From JAUXIQ01 sp030620925 [NCBI: Nitrospinota bacterium] (GTDB lineage Bacteria; JAUXIQ01): a DNA stretch of 5,487 nucleotides. Shown piece after piece: positions 1 through 5,325 of this stretch. The notes below the pieces were generated by a model that saw only the letters and a list, made by a program, of their open reading frames with translations, made no database searches and was not told the DNA's origin. Location: positions 1 through 5,487 of the forward strand of contig JAUXIQ010000160.1 of the NCBI GenBank assembly GCA_030620925.1, given 5' to 3'. How positions within the stretch are numbered: position 1 is the first letter of the stretch; each line of letters starts with the position of its first letter. The position numbers were made by a program, and so were the translations under genes.

Positions 1-78
1 AATCGCGTTCACTTCGCACAACTAAGCGATGCGCTCGAGAGCGGCTATTGCCCCTGCAAAGTATGCCGGCCTGTCTGA
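1..78 (+). CDS. C-terminal end of a protein with an Ada-type metal-binding motif (partial, 5' end outside window)
   Basis: Reading from base 1, an open frame gives 25 residues before TGA at 76-78. It begins NRVHFAQLSDALESG and ends GYCPCKVCRPV. This closely matches the second half of the Ada metal-binding domain (E. coli Ada has SEALAAGFRPCKRCQP), where the final CxxC supplies two of the four zinc-binding cysteines; here these are residues 19 and 22 of the visible part. The same domain is also known as a C-terminal zinc module on nucleases and other proteins. Because this protein stops three residues after the CxxC, it is more likely such a fusion than a full Ada methyltransferase, in which the domain is N-terminal. 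The arginine usually found before PC is a cysteine here, giving an extra thiol. The parent protein and its catalytic domain lie upstream and cannot be seen. The short open frame is the main doubt; the motif match is what supports it. Confidence 0.72.
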   Translation, partial: NRVHFAQLSDALESGYCPCKVCRPV

Positions 79-96
79 GCCGATTTTCTCGAAATA

Positions 97-105
97 TGAT
101 ATAAT
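97..105 (+). promoter_or_regulatory. Candidate extended -10 promoter element
   Basis: The sequence TGATATAAT matches the bacterial extended -10 consensus (TGnTATAAT) exactly and lies 19 bases beyond the upstream stop codon. No recognisable -35 box sits 16-18 bases before it, which extended -10 promoters can tolerate. A transcript would start near 112 and give the flavoenzyme operon a leader of about 340 bases. The surroundings are AT-rich, so a chance match is possible. A weaker alternative nearer the gene is TATATT at 350-355, also without a good -35 box. Confidence 0.35.
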
Positions 106-422
106 GGTACAATTCCAGATATTCTTTTGCCTTGCGCTTTTTAAAAAACCCTTTAAAATGGTTCCTCATATTTTCCCTGTTCATAATCATGGTGTGGGCA
201 ATGTTCTGTTTATACGTTTAGGGAAGTTTACGATCGCCTGTTCATTTCAAGCTGAAGAGGGTATCGCCGCTCTACTCAACAGGAAATAGACTCCGGCATG
301 CTGATAGCGCTCTGGTGAGAACCCTCCATGGCATACTCACTGCTTTAACTATATTGACCAAAACCCTCTATTGAGGGAAAGATTATCCCGTAGAAAAACG
401 CTGTGCCAAGAATACTGAATAA

Positions 423-445
423 CCACGATATACCTATAGTGGAGG
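423..445 (+). promoter_or_regulatory. Ribosome binding site with overlapping hairpin before the flavoenzyme gene
   Basis: GGAGG at 441-445 lies 7 bases before the ATG at 453 and is a strong Shine-Dalgarno sequence that fixes the start. Its first two G residues are also the end of a hairpin: CCAC (423-426) pairs with GTGG (439-442), then a G/A mismatch, then ATA (428-430) pairs with TAT (435-437) around a TACC loop. Further upstream, CCTCCA at 323-328 is exactly complementary to TGGAGG at 440-445. Either pairing could reduce ribosome access. The pairing is read from sequence; a regulatory role is inference. Confidence 0.4.
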
Positions 446-452
446 ACGAGCC

Positions 453-1559
453 ATGTCCGCAATTTTCCAACCGGGGAAAATCGGAACTCTGGAGATCAAG
501 AACAGGATTGTGCGTTCCGCGACTTATGAGGGGATGGCCACAGCCCGTGGCGAGATGACTCAAGAACTGCTGAGCATGAGCGAGGAGTTGGCTCGCGGTG
601 AGGTGGGCCTGATAATAACCGGTTTCAGCTATGTCCTGGCAAGCGGCAGGGGAGCACCCTACATGACCGCCATTTATAACAACGAACACGTAACCGGCTT
701 CCAAGAATTAGCGCACAGAGTGCACCAGGCTGGAGGCAAAATCTGCGCTCAATTGGCCCATAGTGGCCGTAAGACCACGCCGGAAATCATCGGCGGCGAA
801 ACTCCCATGGGCCCATCCCCCATCCCTTACACCAATTCACATACCACCCCCAGGGAGATGACCAAGGACGATATACGGGAAGTGGTGGAGGCGTTCGGCC
901 ATGCGGCAAGACGAGTCAGGGAGGCCGGCTTCGATGCCGTGCAGCTTCACTGCGCTCACGGATACCTTTTGAGCGCCTTTATTTCACCCCACTCCAACAA
1001 CAGGACGGACGAATACGGCGGCACGGTGGAAAACCGGGGTCGAATAGTGCTCGAGGTTTACCGCGCGGTGCGGAAAATGGTTGGTAGCAAGTACCCGGTG
1101 CTGGTAAAGATGAATGCGGAGGACCTGCTGGAAGATGGTCTCACCCTTGAACAGTCGGTGCGTACAGCGCGGATGCTGACGGTCAGGGGAATAGACGCCA
1201 TAGAAATAAGCGCCGGCGGCGCCGAGGGCAACACCCGTTCGGCACGCACCGATATCAATACTCCCGAAAATGAAGCCTACCTGCTCCCATACGCTCGGGA
1301 GTTCAAAAAGCACGTGGGGTCTGTACCTTTGATACTGGTGGGAGGGATGCGCTCACCGGAGGTGATAGAAAAAGTGCTTGAGGAAGGCGATGCGGAGTTC
1401 GTTTCCATGTCCCGTCCGCTTATATGGGAACCCCATCTGATAAAGAGGTGGAAGGAAGGAGACCGCGAGAGAGCCAAGTGCATCTCCTGCAATCAGTGTT
1501 ATTCGGAGGTTTCAACCGGAACTACTTATTGTCACGTGTTGAACAAAGAACAGGAATAA
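453..1559 (+). CDS. Old Yellow Enzyme family NADH:flavin oxidoreductase (single-domain, FMN-dependent)
   Basis: This 368-residue cytoplasmic protein is a TIM-barrel flavoenzyme of the OYE/2,4-dienoyl-CoA reductase/2-enoate reductase family, which uses FMN to reduce C=C bonds conjugated to a carbonyl. Family landmarks in order are FQPGKIGTLEIKNRIVRSATYEG at the N-terminus, AQLAHSGR near 99-106 (FMN and pocket contacts), the active-site segment QLHCAHGYLLSAFISPHSNN at 164-183 with His166, His169 and Tyr171, DEYGG near 186-190, VLVKMNAED near 216-224, and GGMR (297-300) and SMSRPLI (318-324) in the phosphate-binding region. Four cysteines follow at 343, 346, 349 and 360, resembling the 4Fe-4S site of the long multidomain members. 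The protein ends eight residues after the last cysteine, so the roughly 300-residue FAD/NAD(P)H module of those members is absent. The start is set by GGAGG 7 bases upstream. The alcohol dehydrogenase gene follows after 18 bases, surely in the same operon. The substrate is unknown; a reductase of unsaturated acids, acyl-CoAs or enones is plausible. Confidence 0.93.
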   Translation: MSAIFQPGKIGTLEIKNRIVRSATYEGMATARGEMTQELLSMSEELARGEVGLIITGFSYVLASGRGAPYMTAIYNNEHVTGFQELAHRVHQAGGKICAQLAHSGRKTTPEIIGGETPMGPSPIPYTNSHTTPREMTKDDIREVVEAFGHAARRVREAGFDAVQLHCAHGYLLSAFISPHSNNRTDEYGGTVENRGRIVLEVYRAVRKMVGSKYPVLVKMNAEDLLEDGLTLEQSVRTARMLTVRGIDAIEISAGGAEGNTRSARTDINTPENEAYLLPYAREFKKHVGSVPLILVGGMRSPEVIEKVLEEGDAEFVSMSRPLIWEPHLIKRWKEGDRERAKCISCNQCYSEVSTGTTYCHVLNKEQE

Positions 1560-1577
1560 AAGACCGGTTCTGGTGTT

Positions 1578-2540
1578 ATGAAAGCTCTTCTCTTTAACGG
1601 TAAGCTGGAGTATAGAGAGGACGTTCGTCCTCCACGGCGGAGGGTGGGGGAAGTCCTGATAAAAGTGGTCCTGGCCGGAATATGCAGAACGGATTTGGAG
1701 ATAACGCGAGGCTACATGGGATTCAGAGGCATACCCGGCCACGAATTCGTGGGCCTGGTGGAAGACGACCGTTACCCCGAGCTGGACGGCAAACGGGTTG
1801 TGGGAGAGATAAATTGTCCCTGCGGAAAATGTGAAACTTGCGAGCAGGGCCTGGGGAATCATTGCCCGTCGAGAACAGTCCTGGGCATTGCGGAGAGGAA
1901 CGGGGCCTTCGCCGAATACACCATGCTTCCGAATAACAACCTCCACGAGGTCCCTGATTCCCTTACCGATGAAGAAGCCGTGTTCACCGAGCCGTTGGCG
2001 GCGGCGATTCAGATAACCCGACAGGTTCCAATAAGGCCCGATACCGAAGTGGTAATACTGGGGGCCGGGAAGCTGGGACTACTGGCGGCACAGGTGATAG
2101 GAAGGATAAGTCGCAAGACGACGCTGGTGGCAAAGCACCCATCAAAATTACGGCTTATCGATGATATGGATATCAACCTCAAGACGTCGAGCGAATTCCA
2201 AAATGAAGCCAAAAGGGATGCCCAGGTAGTGGTGGAGTGCACCGGTTCTTCCACGGGTTTGAAACTGGCCAAGGAGATAGTCTCTCCCCGGGGTACAATA
2301 GTATTGAAGAGCACGTATGCCCGTAACTCAGCGCTTAATTTTTCCGATGTTGTGGTTAACGAGGTCACCTTGATCGGATCGAGGTGCGGACCGTTCCCCT
2401 CCGCTCTTCAAATGCTGAAGCGGGGAGAGGTTTCCGTCCGGCCGCTTATTTCAGTCTCCTTCCAGCTTAAAGACGGCCTTCAAGCATTCCAGGAAGCATT
2501 AAAGAAAAACTATACCAAAGTGCTCCTCTATATCTCCTGA
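1578..2540 (+). CDS. Zinc-dependent medium-chain alcohol dehydrogenase (MDR superfamily)
   Basis: This 320-residue cytoplasmic enzyme should interconvert an alcohol and its aldehyde or ketone using NAD(P). It opens with the GroES-like catalytic domain. Catalytic zinc ligands are Cys36 (GICRTD), His55 with Glu56 (GHE), and probably Glu138 (TEPL). The structural zinc site is complete: Cys82, Cys85, Cys88 and Cys96 with the canonical 2-2-7 spacing. The Rossmann nucleotide-binding loop is GAGKLG at 162-167. After the second strand (TTLVAKHPSK) there is no acidic residue where NAD-specific members carry Asp; Lys186 and His187 are there instead, which hints at NADP preference. It is slightly short for the family (often 340-350 residues) but no domain is missing. 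The start MKALLF is typical of the family although the Shine-Dalgarno is poor, suggesting translation coupled to the flavoenzyme gene 18 bases upstream. Sorbitol, threonine or other polyol dehydrogenase activity cannot be excluded; the substrate is not readable. Confidence 0.92.
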   Translation: MKALLFNGKLEYREDVRPPRRRVGEVLIKVVLAGICRTDLEITRGYMGFRGIPGHEFVGLVEDDRYPELDGKRVVGEINCPCGKCETCEQGLGNHCPSRTVLGIAERNGAFAEYTMLPNNNLHEVPDSLTDEEAVFTEPLAAAIQITRQVPIRPDTEVVILGAGKLGLLAAQVIGRISRKTTLVAKHPSKLRLIDDMDINLKTSSEFQNEAKRDAQVVVECTGSSTGLKLAKEIVSPRGTIVLKSTYARNSALNFSDVVVNEVTLIGSRCGPFPSALQMLKRGEVSVRPLISVSFQLKDGLQAFQEALKKNYTKVLLYIS

Positions 2541-2617
2541 AAAACTTTTACCGGCAGGGCCACAAACTAAGCGATAGAAGCAGGCTTGCCACCCTATCTA
2601 CTCCAAAATACTTTGAA

Positions 2618-2665
2618 CTATTCCCTGTCAGTCGATATATTTGTGATGGGGAAGAGTTTTAATTT
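2618..2665 (+). terminator. Intrinsic terminator of the flavoenzyme-dehydrogenase operon
   Basis: TTCCCTGTCA (2621-2630) pairs with TGATGGGGAA (2644-2653) over ten base pairs, including two G-U pairs, around a 13-base loop. After one A/G mismatch, CT (2618-2619) adds two more pairs with AG (2655-2656). The stem is followed at once by TTTTAATTT (2657-2665). It lies 78 bases after the dehydrogenase stop codon and before rtcB, which suits an operon end. Confidence 0.65.
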
Positions 2666-2748
2666 ACAGGCCAATAATGATTTCTACTTGACTATAAGTA
2701 ATTGCGTCTCACTCGAATTGCAACGACGAAAACGGACAGGATGCTGAC

Positions 2749-4188
2749 ATGCAGTTAAAGAAAATAGACGATTATAGATGGGAAATCCCAAAAGGATACA
2801 GGGACTATATGCGGGTGCCGGGGATAATTTACGCCGACAAGCGCCTGCTTCAAGACATCACCAAGGATAACTCCCTGGAGCAAGTGGTCAATGGGGCGAG
2901 TTTTCCCGGTATCGTGAAGGCTTCCCTGGCCATGCCGGACATCCACTACGGTTACGGGCTGCCCATCGGGGGCGTAGTGGCTACCGATGTGGAAGAGGGA
3001 GTCATCTCCCCCGGCGCCACAGGCTACGACATAAACTGCGGCGTGCGCGCCTTGAGGAGTAATCTCAACAAGGAAGATATAAAAGACCTGTTGCGGGAGT
3101 TGGTGGAAGACCTTTTCCGGAGCATTCCGGCGGGAGTGGGTTCTAAAGGGCCCATAAAACTCAACAAGGATGAGCAGCGCAAAGTGTCACTGCAAGGCGC
3201 TAAGTGGGCCGTGGAAAACGGCTACGGGGAACGAGAGGACCTGGAGTTCTGTGAGTCCAGCGGCTGCATCGAGGACGCTGTTCACGAAAAAGTCAGTGAG
3301 AAAGCCCTGGAGAGGGGACGGGCCCAACTTGGAACTCTGGGGTCGGGTAACCACTTCGTTGAAGTCCAGCACATCCAGGAAATATATGACCGTGAGGCGG
3401 CAGAAGTTCTAGGGCTCCGGGAAGGGCAGGTTATTGTGATGATTCATACCGGCTCTCGCGGCCTCGGCCACCAGGTTTGCACCGATTATCTGCAGGTAAT
3501 GGATAGGGCCGTCAGGAAATATGGAATAGCTTTGCCCGACCGCCAACTGGTCTGCTCGCCATATAATTCTCCGGAGGGACAGGATTACCTGGGCGCCATG
3601 CGCTCCGCGGCTAACTTCGCATGGGCCAACCGCCAGTGCATCACCCATTGGGTACGTGAAACCTTCCTGAAAATCCTGGGGATGAGCCCCGGAGACCTGG
3701 GCCTTTCTCTCATATACGATGTAGCGCACAACATCATAAAATTAGAGGCCCACGATGTGGAGGGTAAAAAGCTGCGCCTGGCGGTGCATAGGAAAGGAGC
3801 CACCAGGGCCTTCCCTCCCAACCACCCGGATATCCCTCGTTTGTATAGATCGGTCGGGCAGCCGGTTATCATCCCCGGAGACATGGGAAGGGCTTCTTTC
3901 ATCCTGGTGGGCACCGAAGGGGCAATGAGCGAGACTTTCGGCAGCACCTGCCATGGCGCGGGGAGGCTTCTGAGCCGTAAAGGGGCGATGAGGGCGGCCA
4001 AAGGCAGATCTATCAGGGAGGAGCTGGAGGCGGAGGGCATCATGGTGAGGGCGGCGAGCAAAGCCACCATAGATGAAGAGATGCCGGAGGCTTATAAGAA
4101 TGTTTCCGACGTCGTCAACGTGGTGCACAACGCGGGGATATCCAAAAAGGTCGCCAAAATGGTGCCCATGTGCGTGATTAAAGGTTAG
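2749..4188 (+). CDS. rtcB: RNA-splicing ligase RtcB (tRNA/RNA 3'-phosphate ligase)
   Basis: RtcB is a GTP- and Mn-dependent ligase that joins RNA 3'-phosphate or 2',3'-cyclic phosphate ends to 5'-OH ends through a guanylylated histidine and a 3'-guanylylated RNA intermediate. The product is 479 residues, close to the 481 of Pyrococcus horikoshii RtcB. All active-site residues are visible: Asp94 and Cys97 (GYDINCGVR), Asn201 and His202 (GSGNHFVEV), His233 (IHTGSRG), His327 (DVAHN), and the guanylylated histidine His402 (CHGAGR). The N-terminal RWEIP and MPDIHYGYGLPIGG, and the C-terminal lysine next to the last residue, are also family features. The ATG at 2749 is supported by the conserved N-terminus and a modest Shine-Dalgarno (CAGGA, 7-8 bases upstream). 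Only a lone TATAAG at 2693-2698 resembles a promoter upstream, and I found no sigma-54 site of the kind that controls E. coli rtcBA. No archease or rtcA gene is adjacent. It is probably its own transcription unit, used in RNA repair or tRNA splicing. Confidence 0.97.
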   Translation: MQLKKIDDYRWEIPKGYRDYMRVPGIIYADKRLLQDITKDNSLEQVVNGASFPGIVKASLAMPDIHYGYGLPIGGVVATDVEEGVISPGATGYDINCGVRALRSNLNKEDIKDLLRELVEDLFRSIPAGVGSKGPIKLNKDEQRKVSLQGAKWAVENGYGEREDLEFCESSGCIEDAVHEKVSEKALERGRAQLGTLGSGNHFVEVQHIQEIYDREAAEVLGLREGQVIVMIHTGSRGLGHQVCTDYLQVMDRAVRKYGIALPDRQLVCSPYNSPEGQDYLGAMRSAANFAWANRQCITHWVRETFLKILGMSPGDLGLSLIYDVAHNIIKLEAHDVEGKKLRLAVHRKGATRAFPPNHPDIPRLYRSVGQPVIIPGDMGRASFILVGTEGAMSETFGSTCHGAGRLLSRKGAMRAAKGRSIREELEAEGIMVRAASKATIDEEMPEAYKNVSDVVNVVHNAGISKKVAKMVPMCVIKG

Positions 4189-4249
4189 CTGTCTGTAATT
4201 CTCTGTCCTGCCGCGCTTTTACTGATTTCTATAACGATGAAAGTAGTTT

Positions 4250-4290
4250 TGGCCGGGTGCTCAATTTGGCGTACCGGGCGGCCATTCTTT
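4250..4290 (+). terminator. Probable intrinsic terminator after rtcB
   Basis: TGGCCG (4250-4255) pairs with CGGCCA (4279-4284). Inside it GGTGC (4256-4260) pairs with GTACC (4271-4275, one G-U pair), leaving a GGG bulge on the 3' arm and a 10-base loop. An imperfect T tract, TTCTTT, follows at 4285-4290. It lies about 60 bases after the rtcB stop. Its T tract overlaps the -35 box of the next promoter by two bases, so the two elements are tightly packed. The bulge and the broken T tract make it weaker than the terminator at 2618. Confidence 0.5.
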
Positions 4291-4317
4291 GACTCCGGCA
4301 GTAAATAAAATTATATT
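4289..4317 (+). promoter_or_regulatory. Sigma-70-type promoter of the universal stress protein gene
   Basis: TTGACT (4289-4294) and TATATT (4312-4317) each match the housekeeping -35 and -10 consensus at five of six positions, with the ideal 17-base spacer. Transcription should start near 4324-4325, giving a leader of about 50 bases. This is the best promoter in the window and implies that the stress protein gene is transcribed independently of rtcB. Confidence 0.68.
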
Positions 4318-4324
4318 AATTTTT

Positions 4325-4345
4325 GGGGGGGATTAATATTAACCC
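4325..4345 (+). promoter_or_regulatory. G-run and inverted repeat at the predicted transcription start (possible operator)
   Basis: Seven consecutive G (4325-4331) are followed by the perfect 10-base palindrome TTAATATTAA (4333-4342), itself bracketed by GGG-A and CCC. The site spans roughly +1 to +21 relative to the predicted start, a position where a bound repressor would block transcription. A second ATTAAT copy overlaps the -10 box at 4315-4320, 17 bases before the copy at 4332-4337. No regulator is identified; the operator role is inference from symmetry and position. Confidence 0.35.
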
Positions 4346-4373
4346 TAGATTATAAGACAATAAGGATTAAGCG

Positions 4374-5210
4374 ATGTTAAACAAAATTTTGGTATGCCTG
4401 GATGATTCGGAACGAAGTAAAACGGCCACTCAATACGGCATATACCTGTCCAATCTATTCAATGCCCTGGCCACGGGTCTTCACGTGATAAACATCAAGG
4501 TGTTGCGAAGCTATTACTACGTTGATGCCTCGCTGGCACTCGGATATTCGGGCGACGTTAAAGACCTGTTGCCCCTGGAAGAGGCCATGAACAAGAAAGG
4601 GGACAAAATACTTGAAGAGTTCCGAGAAGCATTTGCGGCAGAGGAAATAGAGGCTGAAACCAGGATAATCAAGGGGGTGGTGGATGATACCATAGTCGAT
4701 GAGGGCAAAAACCACGACTTGATCGTCATTCCGCAGACCGGCGAGCACACCCAATTTATCAAAGGGCTTATGGGCTCCACCACTGAACCCGTCCTGCATA
4801 AGAGCAGCACGGCGGTTCTGGTTACCCCCGGAGATTTTAAAAAGATAGAGAATGCTTTCGCCGCCTACGATGGAAGCAATGCGGCGGGTAACGCACTGAA
4901 ATTCGCCTGCAACTTTTGCAAGCGTCTTAACCTTCCCCTGGCAATACTGATAGTGGAAAACAACGGCGAAAAGAGCAAAAAGATAGGGCAGAGCGCAGAG
5001 GACATCTGCAAAGAGCAGGGAGTAGAGCCGGAGATAGTCGTGGTTCCCGGTTACCCGGAAGAAGAAATACTGAAATTCGCCATAATAAGGAAGATGGACC
5101 TGGCCTTTCTGGGCTCTCACGGGCATACAAGGTTGAGGGAGTTCATCCTGGGGAGCACCACCCTTTTCGTAACCCGCCAGGCTAAGACGGCGGTCCTGGT
5201 GACCAGATAG
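4374..5210 (+). CDS. Universal stress protein with two tandem UspA domains
   Basis: This 278-residue cytoplasmic protein carries two UspA folds, about residues 1-151 and 158-278. Such proteins bind ATP or other nucleotides and support survival under starvation, oxygen or energy stress; the exact activity is usually unknown. Domain 1 starts ILVCLDDSERS with the nucleotide-contacting Asp10 and ends GSTTEPVLHKSSTAVLVTP, but lacks the G-x2-G part of the ATP loop (IPQTGEHTQF instead). Domain 2 starts AAYDGSNAA (Asp166) and has the full motif: Gly247-x2-Gly250-x9-Gly260-Ser261 (GSHGHTRLREFILGSTT). Domain 2 is therefore the likely ATP-binding half. A hydrophilic helical stretch, residues about 60-95, enlarges domain 1. 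AAGGA at 4362-4366, 7 bases before the ATG, sets the start. A dedicated promoter at 4289-4317 and an inverted repeat at the start of transcription suggest individual regulation. The gene is convergent with the minus-strand gene beyond it. Confidence 0.95.
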   Translation: MLNKILVCLDDSERSKTATQYGIYLSNLFNALATGLHVINIKVLRSYYYVDASLALGYSGDVKDLLPLEEAMNKKGDKILEEFREAFAAEEIEAETRIIKGVVDDTIVDEGKNHDLIVIPQTGEHTQFIKGLMGSTTEPVLHKSSTAVLVTPGDFKKIENAFAAYDGSNAAGNALKFACNFCKRLNLPLAILIVENNGEKSKKIGQSAEDICKEQGVEPEIVVVPGYPEEEILKFAIIRKMDLAFLGSHGHTRLREFILGSTTLFVTRQAKTAVLVTR

Positions 5211-5213
5211 GCG

Positions 5214-5260
5214 GCTCTTTTACTGAGGGTCCGGCGGAGGAGGTCAGGGAGGGCTTTTTT
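5214..5260 (+). terminator. Possible intrinsic terminator after the universal stress protein gene
   Basis: A clean run of six T at 5255-5260 lies 45 bases after the stop codon. The only stem I can draw in front of it pairs GCTCTTTT (5214-5221) with GGGAGGGC (5247-5254), eight pairs of which four are G-U, around a 25-base loop. The T run favours a terminator, but the stem is weak, so this is a tentative call. Confidence 0.3.
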
Positions 5261-5289
5261 CTCAGGGTTGTCTGAACAGTCCTCAAGGA

Positions 5290-5317
5290 AGCGATATTCT
5301 GAAATAATATCTACGCT
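5290..5317. repeat. Inverted repeat between the two convergent genes
   Basis: GATATT (5293-5298) is the reverse complement of AATATC (5306-5311) around a 7-base loop. The flanking AGC (5290-5292) can pair with GCT (5315-5317) across a three-base bulge. It sits just beyond the stop codon of the minus-strand gene, where a terminator or 3'-end stabilising hairpin would be expected. No T tract follows it on either strand, so I do not call it a terminator. Confidence 0.35.
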
Positions 5318-5325
5318 ATATGTGG

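Larger units (their letters stand above)
79..452. other. AT-rich intergenic leader with no convincing gene
   Basis: These 374 bases separate the Ada-motif gene from the flavoenzyme gene. A plus-strand frame crosses 29-289, but its translation has no recognisable motif, its start lies inside the upstream gene in another frame, and it has no ribosome binding site, so I do not call it. A minus-strand frame runs from about 190 off the left edge with a lysine/arginine-rich product and is equally unrecognised. What is visible is a perfect extended -10 box at 97-105, a distant inverted repeat CCTGTT/AACAGG at 237-242 and 278-283, a small hairpin CCCTC-TATT-GAGGG at 364-377, and a hairpin next to the start codon at 423-442. 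No known riboswitch signature was recognised. The upstream gene has no clear terminator here. Confidence 0.6.

Noticed and set aside
29-289. Plus-strand open frame of 86 codons in the left leader
   Set aside because: It starts inside the Ada-motif gene in another frame, has no Shine-Dalgarno, and its phenylalanine/lysine-rich product shows no recognisable motif or domain; the AT-rich composition looks non-coding.
364-377. Hairpin CCCTC-TATT-GAGGG in the leader as a terminator
   Set aside because: Only five base pairs, with no T tract on the plus strand; on the minus strand TTTT follows, but no minus-strand gene ends there.
354-386. TTGACC at 354-359 as the -35 box of a promoter for the flavoenzyme gene
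   Set aside because: No acceptable -10 box lies 16-18 bases downstream (GAAAGA at the ideal position); the nearest AT-rich hexamer GATTAT is 21 bases away.
17-2575. Shared string AACTAAGCGAT at 20-30 and 2565-2575, with TAAGCGATG again at 4368-4376
   Set aside because: Exact 11-base matches are expected by chance a few times in a window of this size. One copy is inside coding sequence and one spans a start codon, so a dispersed regulatory repeat is not supported.
2553-2590. Inverted repeat GGCA-GCC / GGC-TGCC after the dehydrogenase gene as a terminator
   Set aside because: The stem is short (4+3 pairs with an internal loop), the loop is long, and no T tract follows; the hairpin at 2618-2665 is far better.
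2709-2722. Possible sigma-54 promoter before rtcB (TTGCA at 2718-2722)
   Set aside because: The required GG of the -24 element is absent at the correct spacing; there is no GG near 2709-2710.
4455-5126. Long minus-strand open frame of 223 codons opposite the stress protein gene
   Set aside because: It is antisense to a gene with clear UspA domains and its product has no recognisable motif; it is a shadow frame. The other antisense frames over the flavoenzyme, dehydrogenase and rtcB genes were dismissed for the same reason.
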